Below, piece after piece: positions 47,826 to 55,899 of a stretch of 64,000 nt of DNA (position 1 is its first letter; every line of letters begins with the position of its first letter). The stretch covers positions 62,001-126,000 of the forward strand of contig NZ_JARVRJ010000010.1 in NCBI RefSeq assembly GCF_030209745.1, in the 5' to 3' direction. Position numbers and translations under genes: made by a program. The notes below the pieces were generated by a model. It searched no databases. It saw only the letters and a program-made list of their open reading frames with translations, and was not told the DNA's origin. Origin of the DNA: Arthrobacter sp. fls2-241-R2A-200 (GTDB lineage: Bacteria; Actinomycetota; Actinomycetes; Actinomycetales; Micrococcaceae).

Positions 47826-48704
47826 TCAGGGAAGGGTTAAGATTTCCGCGCCGGTTTCAGTGACCAGCAGCGTGTGTTCGAATTGGGCCGTACGTTTGCG
47901 GTCTTTGGTAACCACTGTCCAGTCATCAGACCACATGTCCCATTCGATGCTGCCGAGCGTGAGCATGGGTTCGATGGTGAAAACCATGCCCGTTTCGATC
48001 ACTGTGTTGTACGCCGGTGCGGCGTCGTAATGCGGAATGATGAGGCCTGTATGGAAGGCTTCACCTACACCGTGGCCAGTGAAATCCCGGACCACGCCGT
48101 AGCCGAAGCGTTTGGCGTACGACTGGATGGCTCGGCCGATTACGTTGATCTCGCGGCCCGGAGCCACGGCCTTGATGGCCCGGTTGAGCGACTCCTGCGT
48201 ACGCTCAACCAACAGACGGGATTCTTCATCCACATCGCCAACAAGGAAGGTGTAGTTGGTGTCCCCATGCACCCCGCCGATGAAGGCCGTGATGTCGATG
48301 TTCACGATGTCGCCGTCTTGAACCACCGTTGAGTCCGGGATTCCATGGCAGATGACCTCGTTCAGGGACGAGCAAATCGACTTCGGAAAGCCGCGGTAGC
48401 CCAGCGTGGATGGGTAGGCCTTGTGATCGAGGAGGAACTCATGGCCAACCTCGTCCAACCGGTCCGTGGTGACGCCGGGGACAATGTACTTGCCAACTTC
48501 GACAATCGCCTGTGCGGCTATTTTGCTGGCAATCCGGATCTTCTCAATGGTCTCGGCGGACTTGACCTCGGAACCGGTGAACTTGCTGGGCGCCTTCTTG
48601 CCAACGTATTCGGGCCTGGCGATCGACGCCGGAACAGCTCGCTCAGGGCTGATGGTTCCAGGGGTGAGCGTGCCGGTAGGTGCAGTGGAAGCTGGAGAAG
48701 GCAT
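47826..48704 (-). CDS. map: Type I methionine aminopeptidase
   Basis: Removes the initiator methionine from nascent proteins using two metal ions. It is 292 residues, with a roughly 40-residue N-terminal extension ending near [10 protein letters not shown], typical of actinobacterial MapB-type enzymes. Metal ligands are in [16 protein letters not shown] (two Asp), GHGVGEAFH (His), FTIEPML (Glu) and QFEHTLLVT (Glu). Start ATG 48704 lies 6 nt after a -10 box with no ribosome site; a longer reading to 48863 is antisense to the adjacent small gene. Confidence 0.95.
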   Translation of the reverse strand: MPSPASTAPTGTLTPGTISPERAVPASIARPEYVGKKAPSKFTGSEVKSAETIEKIRIASKIAAQAIVEVGKYIVPGVTTDRLDEVGHEFLLDHKAYPSTLGYRGFPKSICSSLNEVICHGIPDSTVVQDGDIVNIDITAFIGGVHGDTNYTFLVGDVDEESRLLVERTQESLNRAIKAVAPGREINVIGRAIQSYAKRFGYGVVRDFTGHGVGEAFHTGLIIPHYDAAPAYNTVIETGMVFTIEPMLTLGSIEWDMWSDDWTVVTKDRKRTAQFEHTLLVTETGAEILTLP

Positions 48705-48710
48705 AGATTG

Positions 48711-48716
48711 ATCATA
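48711..48716 (-). promoter_or_regulatory. -10 box of leaderless map mRNA
   Basis: On the minus strand TATGAT is followed by 6 nt and then ATG 48704, a near-consensus -10 at leaderless spacing. Confidence 0.55.
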
Positions 48717-48810
48717 TAAGGCCCAAGAGACGTAAGTAACAATGCCCGGCGGGGCTTCCACAGGTCCGCCGAACGTTACGCGTGCACCAACTACTGATGG
48801 AGGAGGAAAA

Positions 48811-48975
48811 GTGCCGGAGTACTGGTACAACGTCAACACCCACGAGATCGAAGAGGACGCCATGTCCGACTGGTCTCAGCTCATCGGCCCCTACAAAACC
48901 AGGGAAGAAGCCGAACACGCCCTGGAAAAGGTCAAGGCCCGCAATGATGCGTGGGACGCGCAGGACGAGGACTAG
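48811..48975 (+). CDS. Small conserved acidic protein, SPOR-like
   Basis: A 54-residue cytoplasmic protein: [16 protein letters not shown], then [21 protein letters not shown], ending in a mixed-charge tail. The GPY-x-TREEAExAL pattern resembles SPOR-type repeats, though half the usual SPOR length. Start GTG 48811 is firmly set by GGAGGAGG 5 nt upstream. Divergent from map. The strong ribosome site and composition argue that it is a real gene; function unknown. Confidence 0.85.
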   Translation: MPEYWYNVNTHEIEEDAMSDWSQLIGPYKTREEAEHALEKVKARNDAWDAQDED

Positions 48976-49002
48976 CCGAAACGAAGACGGGCGGGGCCCG
49001 GA

Positions 49003-49908
49003 CTAGAAGGAGTGCTCGGGTCCAGGGAACTGGCCGGACCTTACGTCTTCCCCATAGGCCGCGGCGGCGTCGCTCAGCGTTGACCGCAGGTCCGCGTATT
49101 GCTTGACGAATTTTGCCATTTTGCCGCCGCGGAGACCGGCCATGTCCTGCCACACCAAAACTTGTCCCGTGGTGCTTTTGCCCGCGCCGATGCCAACCGT
49201 CGGCACCCGCAACGCAGCGTCGACGGCAGCGGCAGTGTCTGCCGGGACCATCTCCATGAGGACACTGAAAGCACCGGCGTCCTGCAACGCGATCGCGTCG
49301 TCAATCAGTCGCTGGGCGTCATCGCCACGTCCTTGGACGCGGTAGCCCCCGAGGGAATGCTCACTCTGGGGCGTGAATCCGATGTGCGCCATGACGGGGA
49401 TGCCGGCCTGCACCATCGCAGTGACAGTATCAGCGTAGTAAGCGGTGCCCTCGATCTTAACGGCGTGGGCCAGGCCTTCCTTGAGGAACCGGACACCAGT
49501 GGCCACGGCCTGTTCGGCGGAAACTTCGTAGCTGCCGAATGGGAGATCCGCAACAATCAGCGCCCTCTTGGCCGAGCGGCTGACGGCCCTGCACAGCGGA
49601 AGGAGCTCGTCCACCGTGACGGGAAGGCTGGTCTCATTGCCGAAGACGTTATTCGAGGCTGAGTCGCCCACTAAGAGGACTTCAATGCCGGCTTGGTCGA
49701 AGATCTCGGCAGTGTACTGCTCGTACGCCGTCAGCATGGCAAAACGGGCACCGTTGTCCTTGGCCTGCTGAAGGTGGTGGATCCGGACCCGTCCGGCGGG
49801 CTTGGCGCTAGCCGCCGTCGAGCTGCTGCTTGTAGCGGCTGGGCCCGAACCGTAAGGTGCGGATACTTCGCTGGGCGTGCTGGATTCTGGAAAGTTGCTC
49901 GGGGCCAT
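49003..49908 (-). CDS. panB: 3-methyl-2-oxobutanoate hydroxymethyltransferase
   Basis: First committed step of pantothenate (vitamin B5, CoA) synthesis, transferring hydroxymethyl from methylene-tetrahydrofolate to ketoisovalerate. It is 301 residues, of which the first 38 are a low-complexity Ser/Ala/Thr/Pro extension, then [17 protein letters not shown], the Mg-binding [32 protein letters not shown], and [10 protein letters not shown]. Start ATG 49908 lies 6 nt after a TAGGCT -10 box. Divergent from glnA2; panC is not adjacent. Confidence 0.95.
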   Translation of the reverse strand: MAPSNFPESSTPSEVSAPYGSGPAATSSSSTAASAKPAGRVRIHHLQQAKDNGARFAMLTAYEQYTAEIFDQAGIEVLLVGDSASNNVFGNETSLPVTVDELLPLCRAVSRSAKRALIVADLPFGSYEVSAEQAVATGVRFLKEGLAHAVKIEGTAYYADTVTAMVQAGIPVMAHIGFTPQSEHSLGGYRVQGRGDDAQRLIDDAIALQDAGAFSVLMEMVPADTAAAVDAALRVPTVGIGAGKSTTGQVLVWQDMAGLRGGKMAKFVKQYADLRSTLSDAAAAYGEDVRSGQFPGPEHSF

Positions 49909-49914
49909 GGATAG

Positions 49915-49920
49915 AGCCTA
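49915..49920 (-). promoter_or_regulatory. -10 box of leaderless panB mRNA
   Basis: On the minus strand TAGGCT is followed by 6 nt and ATG 49908. Confidence 0.45.
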
Positions 49921-50097
49921 TGCCGTGCGTGCGGTGCCTGCCACCAGCGGGGACGCCGTCGTCGTATGTAAACGCTGTGTTACGCGAAGCCGCCAGCACC
50001 ACATTGGCACTGAACTCTTAGTAGAGTGAAGGCTGAGCTGTCCTGGCTCCAATCACTGGAACCAGAGGCATGGACAATGAATTGGAAATGAGGCCCC

Positions 50098-51438
50098 ATG
50101 GACCGCCAGCAAGAGTTCGTTCTGCGGACGATCGAAGAGCGTGACGTGCGCTTCGTACGCTTGTGGTTCACCGACGTCGTGGGTTCCCTTAAATCGGTAG
50201 CCTTGGCGCCGGCGGAAGTTGAGGGCGCTTTCGAAGAGGGCCTCGGTTTTGATGGATCGGCCATCGAAGGGCTCGCCAGGGTCTTCGAATCGGACATGCT
50301 TGCCCAGCCCGACCCGTCCACATTCCAGATACTTCCTTGGCGGGGCGAAACCGAACAGACCTCAAGGATGTTCTGCGACATCCTGACGCCCGACGGCGAG
50401 CCGTCGGCCGCTGATCCCCGCAACGTGCTCAAGAGGGCGCTCGCCAAAGCAGCTGATATGGGATTCACCTGCTATACGCATCCCGAGATCGAGTTCTACC
50501 TGTTGAAGTCCCAGGACCTGGGTTCGAACGGTGCGCCGGTGCCTGTGGACGAGGGCGGCTACTTTGACCACGTGCCAGGTGGGGTGGCCCAAGACTTCCG
50601 CCGTACTGCCGTGACCATGCTGGAATCTGTGGGTATCTCCGTGGAGTTCAGCCACCACGAAGGCGGGCCCGGCCAAAACGAAATCGACCTCCGCTATGCC
50701 GATGCCCTCCAGACCGCGGACAACATCATGACGTTCCGCACTGTGATCAAGGAAGTTGCCTTGCAGCAAGGCACCTACGCCACGTTCATGCCCAAGCCGT
50801 TCACGGACCACCCGGGTTCAGGCATGCACACGCACTTCTCGTTGTTCGAGGGGGACACCAACGCGTTCTTCGAAGCCGGTGCCGAGTTCCAGCTCTCCAA
50901 GACCGCACGCCAGTTCATTGCCGGAATCCTCAAACACGCCCCGGAATTCACGGCCGTCACCAACCAGTTCGTGAACTCGTATAAGCGGCTCTGGGGTGGC
51001 GGCGAAGCACCAAGCTACCTGAGCTGGGGCCACAACAACCGCTCCGCACTGGTGCGGGTTCCGCTGTACAAGCCGGGGAAGGGCCAGTCCGCCCGCATCG
51101 AATACCGGGGCATCGACTCCGCCACCAATCCATACTTGGCGTACGCCGTGCTTTTGGGCGCCGGTTTGAAAGGCATCGAGGAAGGCTACGACCTCCCGGC
51201 TGCAGCGGAAGATGATGTATGGTCGCTGACCACGGCCGAACGCAAGGCGATGGGACACGCCCCCTTGCCGGCAAGCCTCCACGACGCCATACGGGCCATG
51301 GAGGAATCGGAACTGGTTGCCGAAATCCTCGGCGAGCAGGTGTTTGAGCACTTCCTGCGCAACAAGCGTGCGGAGTGGCAGGACTACCGCCTGCAGGTCA
51401 CCCCGTACGAGTTGCAGCGCAACCTCGGCATCCTCTAG
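50098..51438 (+). CDS. glnA2: Glutamine synthetase-family ligase GlnA2
   Basis: A 446-residue GS type I family enzyme, at the position of mycobacterial glnA2, immediately upstream of glnE. The beta-grasp domain (RFVRLWFTDVVG, FDGSAIEG) and catalytic domain (PEIEFYLL, HHEGGPGQNEIDLRYADAL, GSGMHTHFSLF, ARIEYRGIDSATNPYLA) are intact. It is shorter than GlnA1 (474). The Streptomyces GlnA2 is a gamma-glutamylpolyamine synthetase, so glutamine synthesis may not be its main role. Near the position of the GlnA1 adenylylation tyrosine it reads GYDLP (Y364). GAGG lies 4 nt upstream of ATG 50098. Confidence 0.9.
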   Translation: MDRQQEFVLRTIEERDVRFVRLWFTDVVGSLKSVALAPAEVEGAFEEGLGFDGSAIEGLARVFESDMLAQPDPSTFQILPWRGETEQTSRMFCDILTPDGEPSAADPRNVLKRALAKAADMGFTCYTHPEIEFYLLKSQDLGSNGAPVPVDEGGYFDHVPGGVAQDFRRTAVTMLESVGISVEFSHHEGGPGQNEIDLRYADALQTADNIMTFRTVIKEVALQQGTYATFMPKPFTDHPGSGMHTHFSLFEGDTNAFFEAGAEFQLSKTARQFIAGILKHAPEFTAVTNQFVNSYKRLWGGGEAPSYLSWGHNNRSALVRVPLYKPGKGQSARIEYRGIDSATNPYLAYAVLLGAGLKGIEEGYDLPAAAEDDVWSLTTAERKAMGHAPLPASLHDAIRAMEESELVAEILGEQVFEHFLRNKRAEWQDYRLQVTPYELQRNLGIL

Positions 51439-51447
51439 GCAGGGCCA

Positions 51448-54400
51448 GTGAGCCTTGCACGTCGGCTCATTTCGGCCGGGTTCAGCGATCTTGACAAGGG
51501 CGAACGGTTCCTTGCTGCCCCCGAACTGGACGGGATCGACCAAGATGCACTCTTTGCCGGGCTCTCCGTAGCTGCCAGCCCGGATACGGCCTTGCAGTCG
51601 TTGGTCAGGCTGATCGAGAAAAGCCCCGGCCTGAAGAAGCTGGCGGCAGCCGATCTGGACACCAGTGAGCCGCTCTACCGTCTTTTGGGTGCATCCGAAG
51701 CTTTGGGGGAGTTCCTCATACGGCACCCCGAGCATCTGGACGTCTTCAACGTCCGGGTGAGCCCTGAACCGATGAGCGCCCAAGGTGCTGAGCTCCGTTC
51801 AACGATCCTCCGTTCGGTGAAAGCGGAGCCCGGTTCGCAGCGGCCCGTCGCCGGCATAACCGGCCAGCCTGCCTATGCCGCATTACGCACTGCCTACAGG
51901 CGGGGGCTGACGGAACTTGCCATCAAGGACCTGTGCGCGGCTTCTCCCCAGGACTTCATGCCAGCCGTTGGCGCGGAACTGGCGGACCTCGCCGGAGCTG
52001 CGATCGAGGCGGCCCTCGCCGTATCCCGTGCCGAGGCGGCAGAACAGTTCGACGTCGGTGATGTCGCCGACGTCGGGCTCGCTGTGATCGGCATGGGTAA
52101 GTGCGGCGCCCGCGAGCTGAACTACATCTCCGACGTCGACGTCATTTACGTTATCGAGTCCGGAACATTGGATGACGCCCGCGCTGCCACGATCGGTACC
52201 GCCTTGGCCTCGGGGCTCTCGCGCGCGATTTCTTCGCCGGCGCCTGAACCGGGGCTGTGGGAGGTCGACGCGAACCTCCGTCCCGAAGGTAAGTCGGGGC
52301 CGTTGGTTCGCACACTGCCCTCGCATCTGAGCTATTACGCTCGGTGGGCCCAAAGCTGGGAGTTCCAGGCTTTGCTCAAGGCCCGCACCATTGCCGGAGA
52401 CCGGGAGCTCGGAAGCCGGTACGAGGAAGCGGTGGCTCCACTTGTCTGGGCATCGGCGGGTCGGGAAGGGTTCGTTGAGTCCGTTCAGGCCATGCGGCGA
52501 CGGGTCACGGACCACATTCCGCCGGCCGAGGAGCAGCGCCAGATTAAGCTGGGCCGCGGCGGCCTCCGCGATGTCGAATTCACTGTCCAACTACTGCAGT
52601 TGGTGCACGGCAAATCAGACGAGTCGCTCCGGTGCCGGGACACCACCTCCGCCATTGCTGCGTTGTCCGCCGGTGGTTACATCGGACGGGCGGACGCCGC
52701 AGCTTTCGACGACGCATACCGTTACCTGAGATTACTGGAGCACCGCATCCAGCTGTTCCAGCTCAGACGGACACACCTGATGCCTGCGGCCGAAGATGCC
52801 CAGCGGTTCCTTGCCAAAGCCGTGCTGGGACCGTTCTCCCTGGAGCGCCCACACCCCGATCAGTTGATGGGAACCTGGCAAAAGACCAAAAGGTCCGTGC
52901 GTGAACTCCACGACCGGATTTTCTATCGCCCTTTGCTCAACACAGCCGCCAAACTCAGCAGTGAAGATGCCAAGCTCACCCCCGAGGCTGCGCAAGGCCG
53001 CTTGGCCGCCCTGGGTTACCTCGATCCGCGGGGGGCGCTCCGGCACATTGAGGCTTTGACGGCGGGCGTCAGCAGACGGGCTGCCTTGCAGCGCCAGCTC
53101 CTGCCCATACTTCTCGGCTGGCTGGCCGAAGGAGTGGATCCCGACGCCGGGCTCCTCGCTTTCCGCCGCGTCAGCGAGGCGTTGGGCACTACCCACTGGT
53201 ACCTTGGCATGCTCCGTGATTCCCAGGCCGCAGCCGAACGCCTGTGCCAGGTACTGGCCAATTCCCGGCTCATATCGGACCTTTTGGAGGTATCTCCGGA
53301 ATCGGTTGCCTGGCTCGGTAACGACAAGGAACTTGTACCGGTCCCCTTCGAGGCGCAGTGGCAGGAGATCAAGTCCAAACTCTCCAGGCATCCGGATCCG
53401 GAAAGTGCCATGCGGTTGGTCCGGCTCATCCGAAGGCGGGAAATCCTCAGGACAGCCATCGCGGACAGTGCCGGGTTGGTCGATCAAGACGCAGTGGGTC
53501 ATGCCTTGGCTGAAACCGACCGTGCTGCAGTCCTCGGCGCCTTGCACGTTGCGGAGTCGGCAGTGGCGGGTTCGGAGCCGTTGAAGACAGATGTTCTCGT
53601 CGTCGCCATGGGACGCCAGGGCGGCCGGGAAATCGGCTACGGATCTGATGCAGACGTCATCTACGTCCATCGCGCGCGGCCGGGGTTCACCGACGCGGAA
53701 GCGCAGGAACAGGCCTCCGCAGTGGTTGCGCGGATTTCCAGTTTCCTCACTCAGCCGCTAAAGCCTGCCATCCTGGCCGAGCGGGTCCTGGTCCTCGACG
53801 CAGATCTCCGGCCGGAGGGCAAGAACGGGGCCATGGTCCGCTCCTTGGACTCCTATGCGGAGTACTACCGCCGGTGGTCACTGACCTGGGAGGCGCAGGC
53901 ACTGCTGCGAGCCCGTCCGATGGCTGGTTCCGACGAATTGGCCGCGGACTTTGTGAAGTTGATAGATCCCATCCGGTACCCGGCAGAGTTGGCCGAAACT
54001 GACGTGCGGGAAATTCGCAGGATCAAGGCCCGCGTGGAGTCGGAGCGTCTTCCAAGGGGTGCCGATCCGGCCAGGCACGTGAAGCTCGGCCGTGGAGGAC
54101 TCAGCGACGTGGAGTGGCTGGTGCAGCTCTTGCAGCTTCAGCACGCGGGGAAGCATCCTGACCTGCGGACCACTTCCACCATGGAAGCGCTCGCCGCAGC
54201 GGTCAAGCTTGGTTTGGTGGGCGACGACGACGCGGCGCTCCTGGAGGAGGCCTGGCAGTTGGCCAGCCGGATCCGTTCGGCAAATGTGATCGACACCGGG
54301 CGGGCCTCGGACCTGCTGCCTTCCTCCCGAAGGGACCTGGAAGCCGCAGCCAGATGGTGTGGCTACGCTCCCGGGAATGCCGGTCAGTTCGAGGAAGACT

Positions 54401-54459
54401 ACTTGCGGGTGAGCCGCCGCGCACGCAGCGTCTTCGAGAGACTGTTCTACGGTTACTAA
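51448..54459 (+). CDS. glnE: Glutamine synthetase adenylyltransferase/deadenylase
   Basis: Bifunctional 1003-residue enzyme that adenylylates and deadenylylates glutamine synthetase in response to nitrogen status. Two nucleotidyltransferase domains carry the GlnE signature: N-terminal GMGKCGARELNYISDVD (from G215) and C-terminal AMGRQGGREIGYGSDAD (from M721), each followed by LRPEGK(S/N)G and KLGRGGL(R/S)DVE. By family precedent the N-terminal half deadenylates and the C-terminal half adenylylates. Start GTG 51448 is 9 nt after glnA2, so the two are cotranscribed. The substrate is most likely GlnA1, encoded 1.4 kb away on the other strand. Confidence 0.96.
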   Translation: MSLARRLISAGFSDLDKGERFLAAPELDGIDQDALFAGLSVAASPDTALQSLVRLIEKSPGLKKLAAADLDTSEPLYRLLGASEALGEFLIRHPEHLDVFNVRVSPEPMSAQGAELRSTILRSVKAEPGSQRPVAGITGQPAYAALRTAYRRGLTELAIKDLCAASPQDFMPAVGAELADLAGAAIEAALAVSRAEAAEQFDVGDVADVGLAVIGMGKCGARELNYISDVDVIYVIESGTLDDARAATIGTALASGLSRAISSPAPEPGLWEVDANLRPEGKSGPLVRTLPSHLSYYARWAQSWEFQALLKARTIAGDRELGSRYEEAVAPLVWASAGREGFVESVQAMRRRVTDHIPPAEEQRQIKLGRGGLRDVEFTVQLLQLVHGKSDESLRCRDTTSAIAALSAGGYIGRADAAAFDDAYRYLRLLEHRIQLFQLRRTHLMPAAEDAQRFLAKAVLGPFSLERPHPDQLMGTWQKTKRSVRELHDRIFYRPLLNTAAKLSSEDAKLTPEAAQGRLAALGYLDPRGALRHIEALTAGVSRRAALQRQLLPILLGWLAEGVDPDAGLLAFRRVSEALGTTHWYLGMLRDSQAAAERLCQVLANSRLISDLLEVSPESVAWLGNDKELVPVPFEAQWQEIKSKLSRHPDPESAMRLVRLIRRREILRTAIADSAGLVDQDAVGHALAETDRAAVLGALHVAESAVAGSEPLKTDVLVVAMGRQGGREIGYGSDADVIYVHRARPGFTDAEAQEQASAVVARISSFLTQPLKPAILAERVLVLDADLRPEGKNGAMVRSLDSYAEYYRRWSLTWEAQALLRARPMAGSDELAADFVKLIDPIRYPAELAETDVREIRRIKARVESERLPRGADPARHVKLGRGGLSDVEWLVQLLQLQHAGKHPDLRTTSTMEALAAAVKLGLVGDDDAALLEEAWQLASRIRSANVIDTGRASDLLPSSRRDLEAAARWCGYAPGNAGQFEEDYLRVSRRARSVFERLFYGY

Positions 54460-54493
54460 ACGCTGTAGCCGTTGACCACAGAGGAAGACCATC

Positions 54494-55093
54494 ATGACCG
54501 CCCATGGACCGGAATACCCACAAGACCCGCTGTACGTCGCTGACGTTGGTCTGCCGTGGGGCGATATCTGGTTGATCCCGCTAAAACTGCTCGACGACGA
54601 CTCCCGGGCGATTCACCTGGGTGCGGTGGCCGAGATGGCGGTGGGGCTTCACCAACGAGCTTTTGTAGGGGACCCGTTGCGGATGATGCTCGTGGGCCTG
54701 CATGAGGCGTCAAGGCTGCCTTATGTCATTGAGGCGGAGGGCAAAACTGTTGGCGTGCTGACGTTGCAGCATGGGGCAGCGCGGATGGCGGGATGGGCCG
54801 ACGACGATTCGGCCTGGTTGCTGCGGGGTTTCCTCATTGACTATGCGAGCCAGGGAAGGCGTTTGGGCTCCCGGGCAGCCGTCGCGGCAGTTGCAGAAGC
54901 GCGCAAGGTGACGGACAGGTTGCAAGGCGGGCAGGCCGGCGTCGTGCTTTCTGTCAATGAGGCCAATCCGGCGGCGTTGTCTGCCTACCGCAATGCCGGT
55001 TTCATTGACCGGGGCCAATACCTTGGCGGTAATGCTGGACCGCAACGGACTATGTACGTTCCTTTCCGTGCGTGTGGCGTCAACTCAGGTTGA
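54494..55093 (+). CDS. GNAT-family N-acetyltransferase
   Basis: A 199-residue protein with an N-terminal domain (residues 1-50, PLYVADVGLPWGDIWLIPL) and a GNAT fold: VIEAEGKTVGVLTLQ, the acetyl-CoA loop region FLIDYASQGRRLGSRAAVAAVAEA, and the motif VNEANPAALSAYRNAGF. GAGGAAG lies 6 nt before ATG 54494. It follows glnE by 34 nt and may be read through from it. The substrate is unknown. The stop codon lies inside the first GTCAAC/GTTGAC palindrome of the next gene's control region. Confidence 0.85.
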   Translation: MTAHGPEYPQDPLYVADVGLPWGDIWLIPLKLLDDDSRAIHLGAVAEMAVGLHQRAFVGDPLRMMLVGLHEASRLPYVIEAEGKTVGVLTLQHGAARMAGWADDDSAWLLRGFLIDYASQGRRLGSRAAVAAVAEARKVTDRLQGGQAGVVLSVNEANPAALSAYRNAGFIDRGQYLGGNAGPQRTMYVPFRACGVNSG

Positions 55094-55122
55094 CGTCAGT
55101 TTGATCGTCAACTAGCGTTGAC
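55079..55122 (+). promoter_or_regulatory. Twin palindromic operators and promoter of the mini-HTH gene
   Basis: GTCAAC-N4-GTTGAC occurs at 55079-55094 and again at 55107-55122, 28 bp apart. A promoter TTGACG (55090-55095), 17 bp, TAGCGT (55113-55118) is interleaved: the first site covers the -35, the second the -10. Repression by a dimeric HTH protein is inferred. Confidence 0.65.
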
Positions 55123-55140
55123 GACATGGAGGAGTATCGC

Positions 55141-55341
55141 ATGAAGACGCTGGTGGGATCGATGGACGGCATGGGACCGGCCGAGGCCTTGTATGCAGTG
55201 GCGGAGCTGCACAAGGAAGTTGGGCGTACTGAAGCGGCTCTGGTGCGATCGGCGCGCCGGGCGGGGCTTTCCTGGGAAGCGATCGCACTCTGCCTCGGCG
55301 TCAGCAAACAGGCCGTGCACAAGAAGTACGGGAAGCAGTAG
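55141..55341 (+). CDS. Small HTH DNA-binding protein
   Basis: A 66-residue protein: MKTLVGSMDGMGPAEALYAV, a helical middle (ELHKEVGRTEAALVRSARRAG), and a C-terminal helix-turn-helix (LSWEAIALCLGVSKQAVHKK). Actinobacterial proteins of this type often lie beside a Clp N-terminal-domain gene; none is present here. The start is set at ATG 55141, with GGAGGAG 6 nt upstream; ATG 55126 coincides with the predicted transcription start and is possible in a leaderless form. The twin palindromes upstream suggest that it controls itself. Confidence 0.8.
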   Translation: MKTLVGSMDGMGPAEALYAVAELHKEVGRTEAALVRSARRAGLSWEAIALCLGVSKQAVHKKYGKQ

Positions 55342-55407
55342 CCTTCCTGCCGGGTGCCTGCACCGGGAGGGGCGCTGACCCCCTTGTTGGTCGGCGTCAC
55401 GCTCATC

Positions 55408-55413
55408 TAAGCT
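55408..55413 (+). promoter_or_regulatory. -10 box of leaderless mRNA for the Cys-rich protein
   Basis: TAAGCT ends 6 nt before GTG 55420; TTGTTG (55384-55389) lies 18 bp upstream as a possible -35. Confidence 0.5.
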
Positions 55414-55419
55414 GACCTC

Positions 55420-55644
55420 GTGACGGTCATGCGCGACTCGGACGGTGCGGCATTCTCGAATGCCTGCTGCTTCCGCTGCGAGCAGGCGGGACCGCATTGG
55501 GCATCCCGGCACGGACAACCTGGATTCTTCGCCTGCCGGCGATGCTTTGCTACTTTTGCCGACCACGATTCCGCTGCAGGGCCGGATAACGACAGCGGCC
55601 TGACGGGCTATTCATCCACACACCGGCTCGCCGCATACACGTAG
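55420..55644 (+). CDS. Small Cys-rich, possibly zinc-ribbon protein
   Basis: A 74-residue protein with the cysteine pairs CCFRCEQ (residues 16-19) and CRRC (39-42), spaced as in a four-cysteine zinc ribbon, then a polar C-terminus. It has no recognised family. The promoter signal with leaderless spacing supports it being expressed. Next to the mini-HTH gene and another Cys-rich small gene, it belongs to an accessory-looking patch. Confidence 0.5.
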   Translation: MTVMRDSDGAAFSNACCFRCEQAGPHWASRHGQPGFFACRRCFATFADHDSAAGPDNDSGLTGYSSTHRLAAYT

Positions 55645-55668
55645 TGCCCGGAGCGGGACGACGAAAAT

Positions 55669-55687
55669 ACGAGTACACACTACTCGT
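55669..55687. promoter_or_regulatory. Inverted repeat upstream of the 48-residue gene
   Basis: ACGAGTA (55669-55675), CACAC, TACTCGT (55681-55687) is a perfect 7-bp dyad, 33 bp before ATG 55721. It may be an operator; the binding protein is unknown. Confidence 0.45.
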
Positions 55688-55720
55688 GTCCCGGAAAGAC
55701 GGCGCGGGCACCATGGAGGT

Positions 55721-55867
55721 ATGACAGCCTATGTGATTGAATCCGCAGCATTGATCCACCGCTGTCAGTGCTGCGGTGAAGAAACCGAGACCCTGTTTTG
55801 CAAGGACTGCGCTACCGACGACGCGGTGGATCAGGCGCACGCAGAAAGGCCAGCCACGGTTCGTTGA
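55721..55867 (+). CDS. Mini zinc-ribbon protein (48 residues)
   Basis: A 48-residue frame: the cysteines C15, C17, C18 and C27, C30 (HRCQCCGEE, LFCKDC) fit a small zinc ribbon. GGAGGT directly abuts ATG 55721, which is too close for normal use; GTG 55733 at 12 nt is an alternative start. The last codons form the left arm of the downstream terminator, which is uncommon. Real but unproven; composition is coding-like and an inverted repeat lies upstream. Confidence 0.45.
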   Translation: MTAYVIESAALIHRCQCCGEETETLFCKDCATDDAVDQAHAERPATVR

Positions 55868-55884
55868 ACCGTGACTGGCCTTTT
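55845..55884. terminator. Bidirectional terminator between the small gene and glnA1
   Basis: AAAGGCCAG pairs with CTGGCCTTT and ACGGTTC with GAACCGT, separated by a 2-base mismatch; GTT loop; TTTT on the + strand. Confidence 0.8.
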
Positions 55885-55899
55885 CGACATACGTGGCTG

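Noticed and set aside
49961..49990. A second GlnR-type site upstream of glnA2 (GTAAA-N6-GTTAC)
   Set aside because: It lacks the GAAAC half-site and is closer to an imperfect dyad; not reported as a GlnR site.
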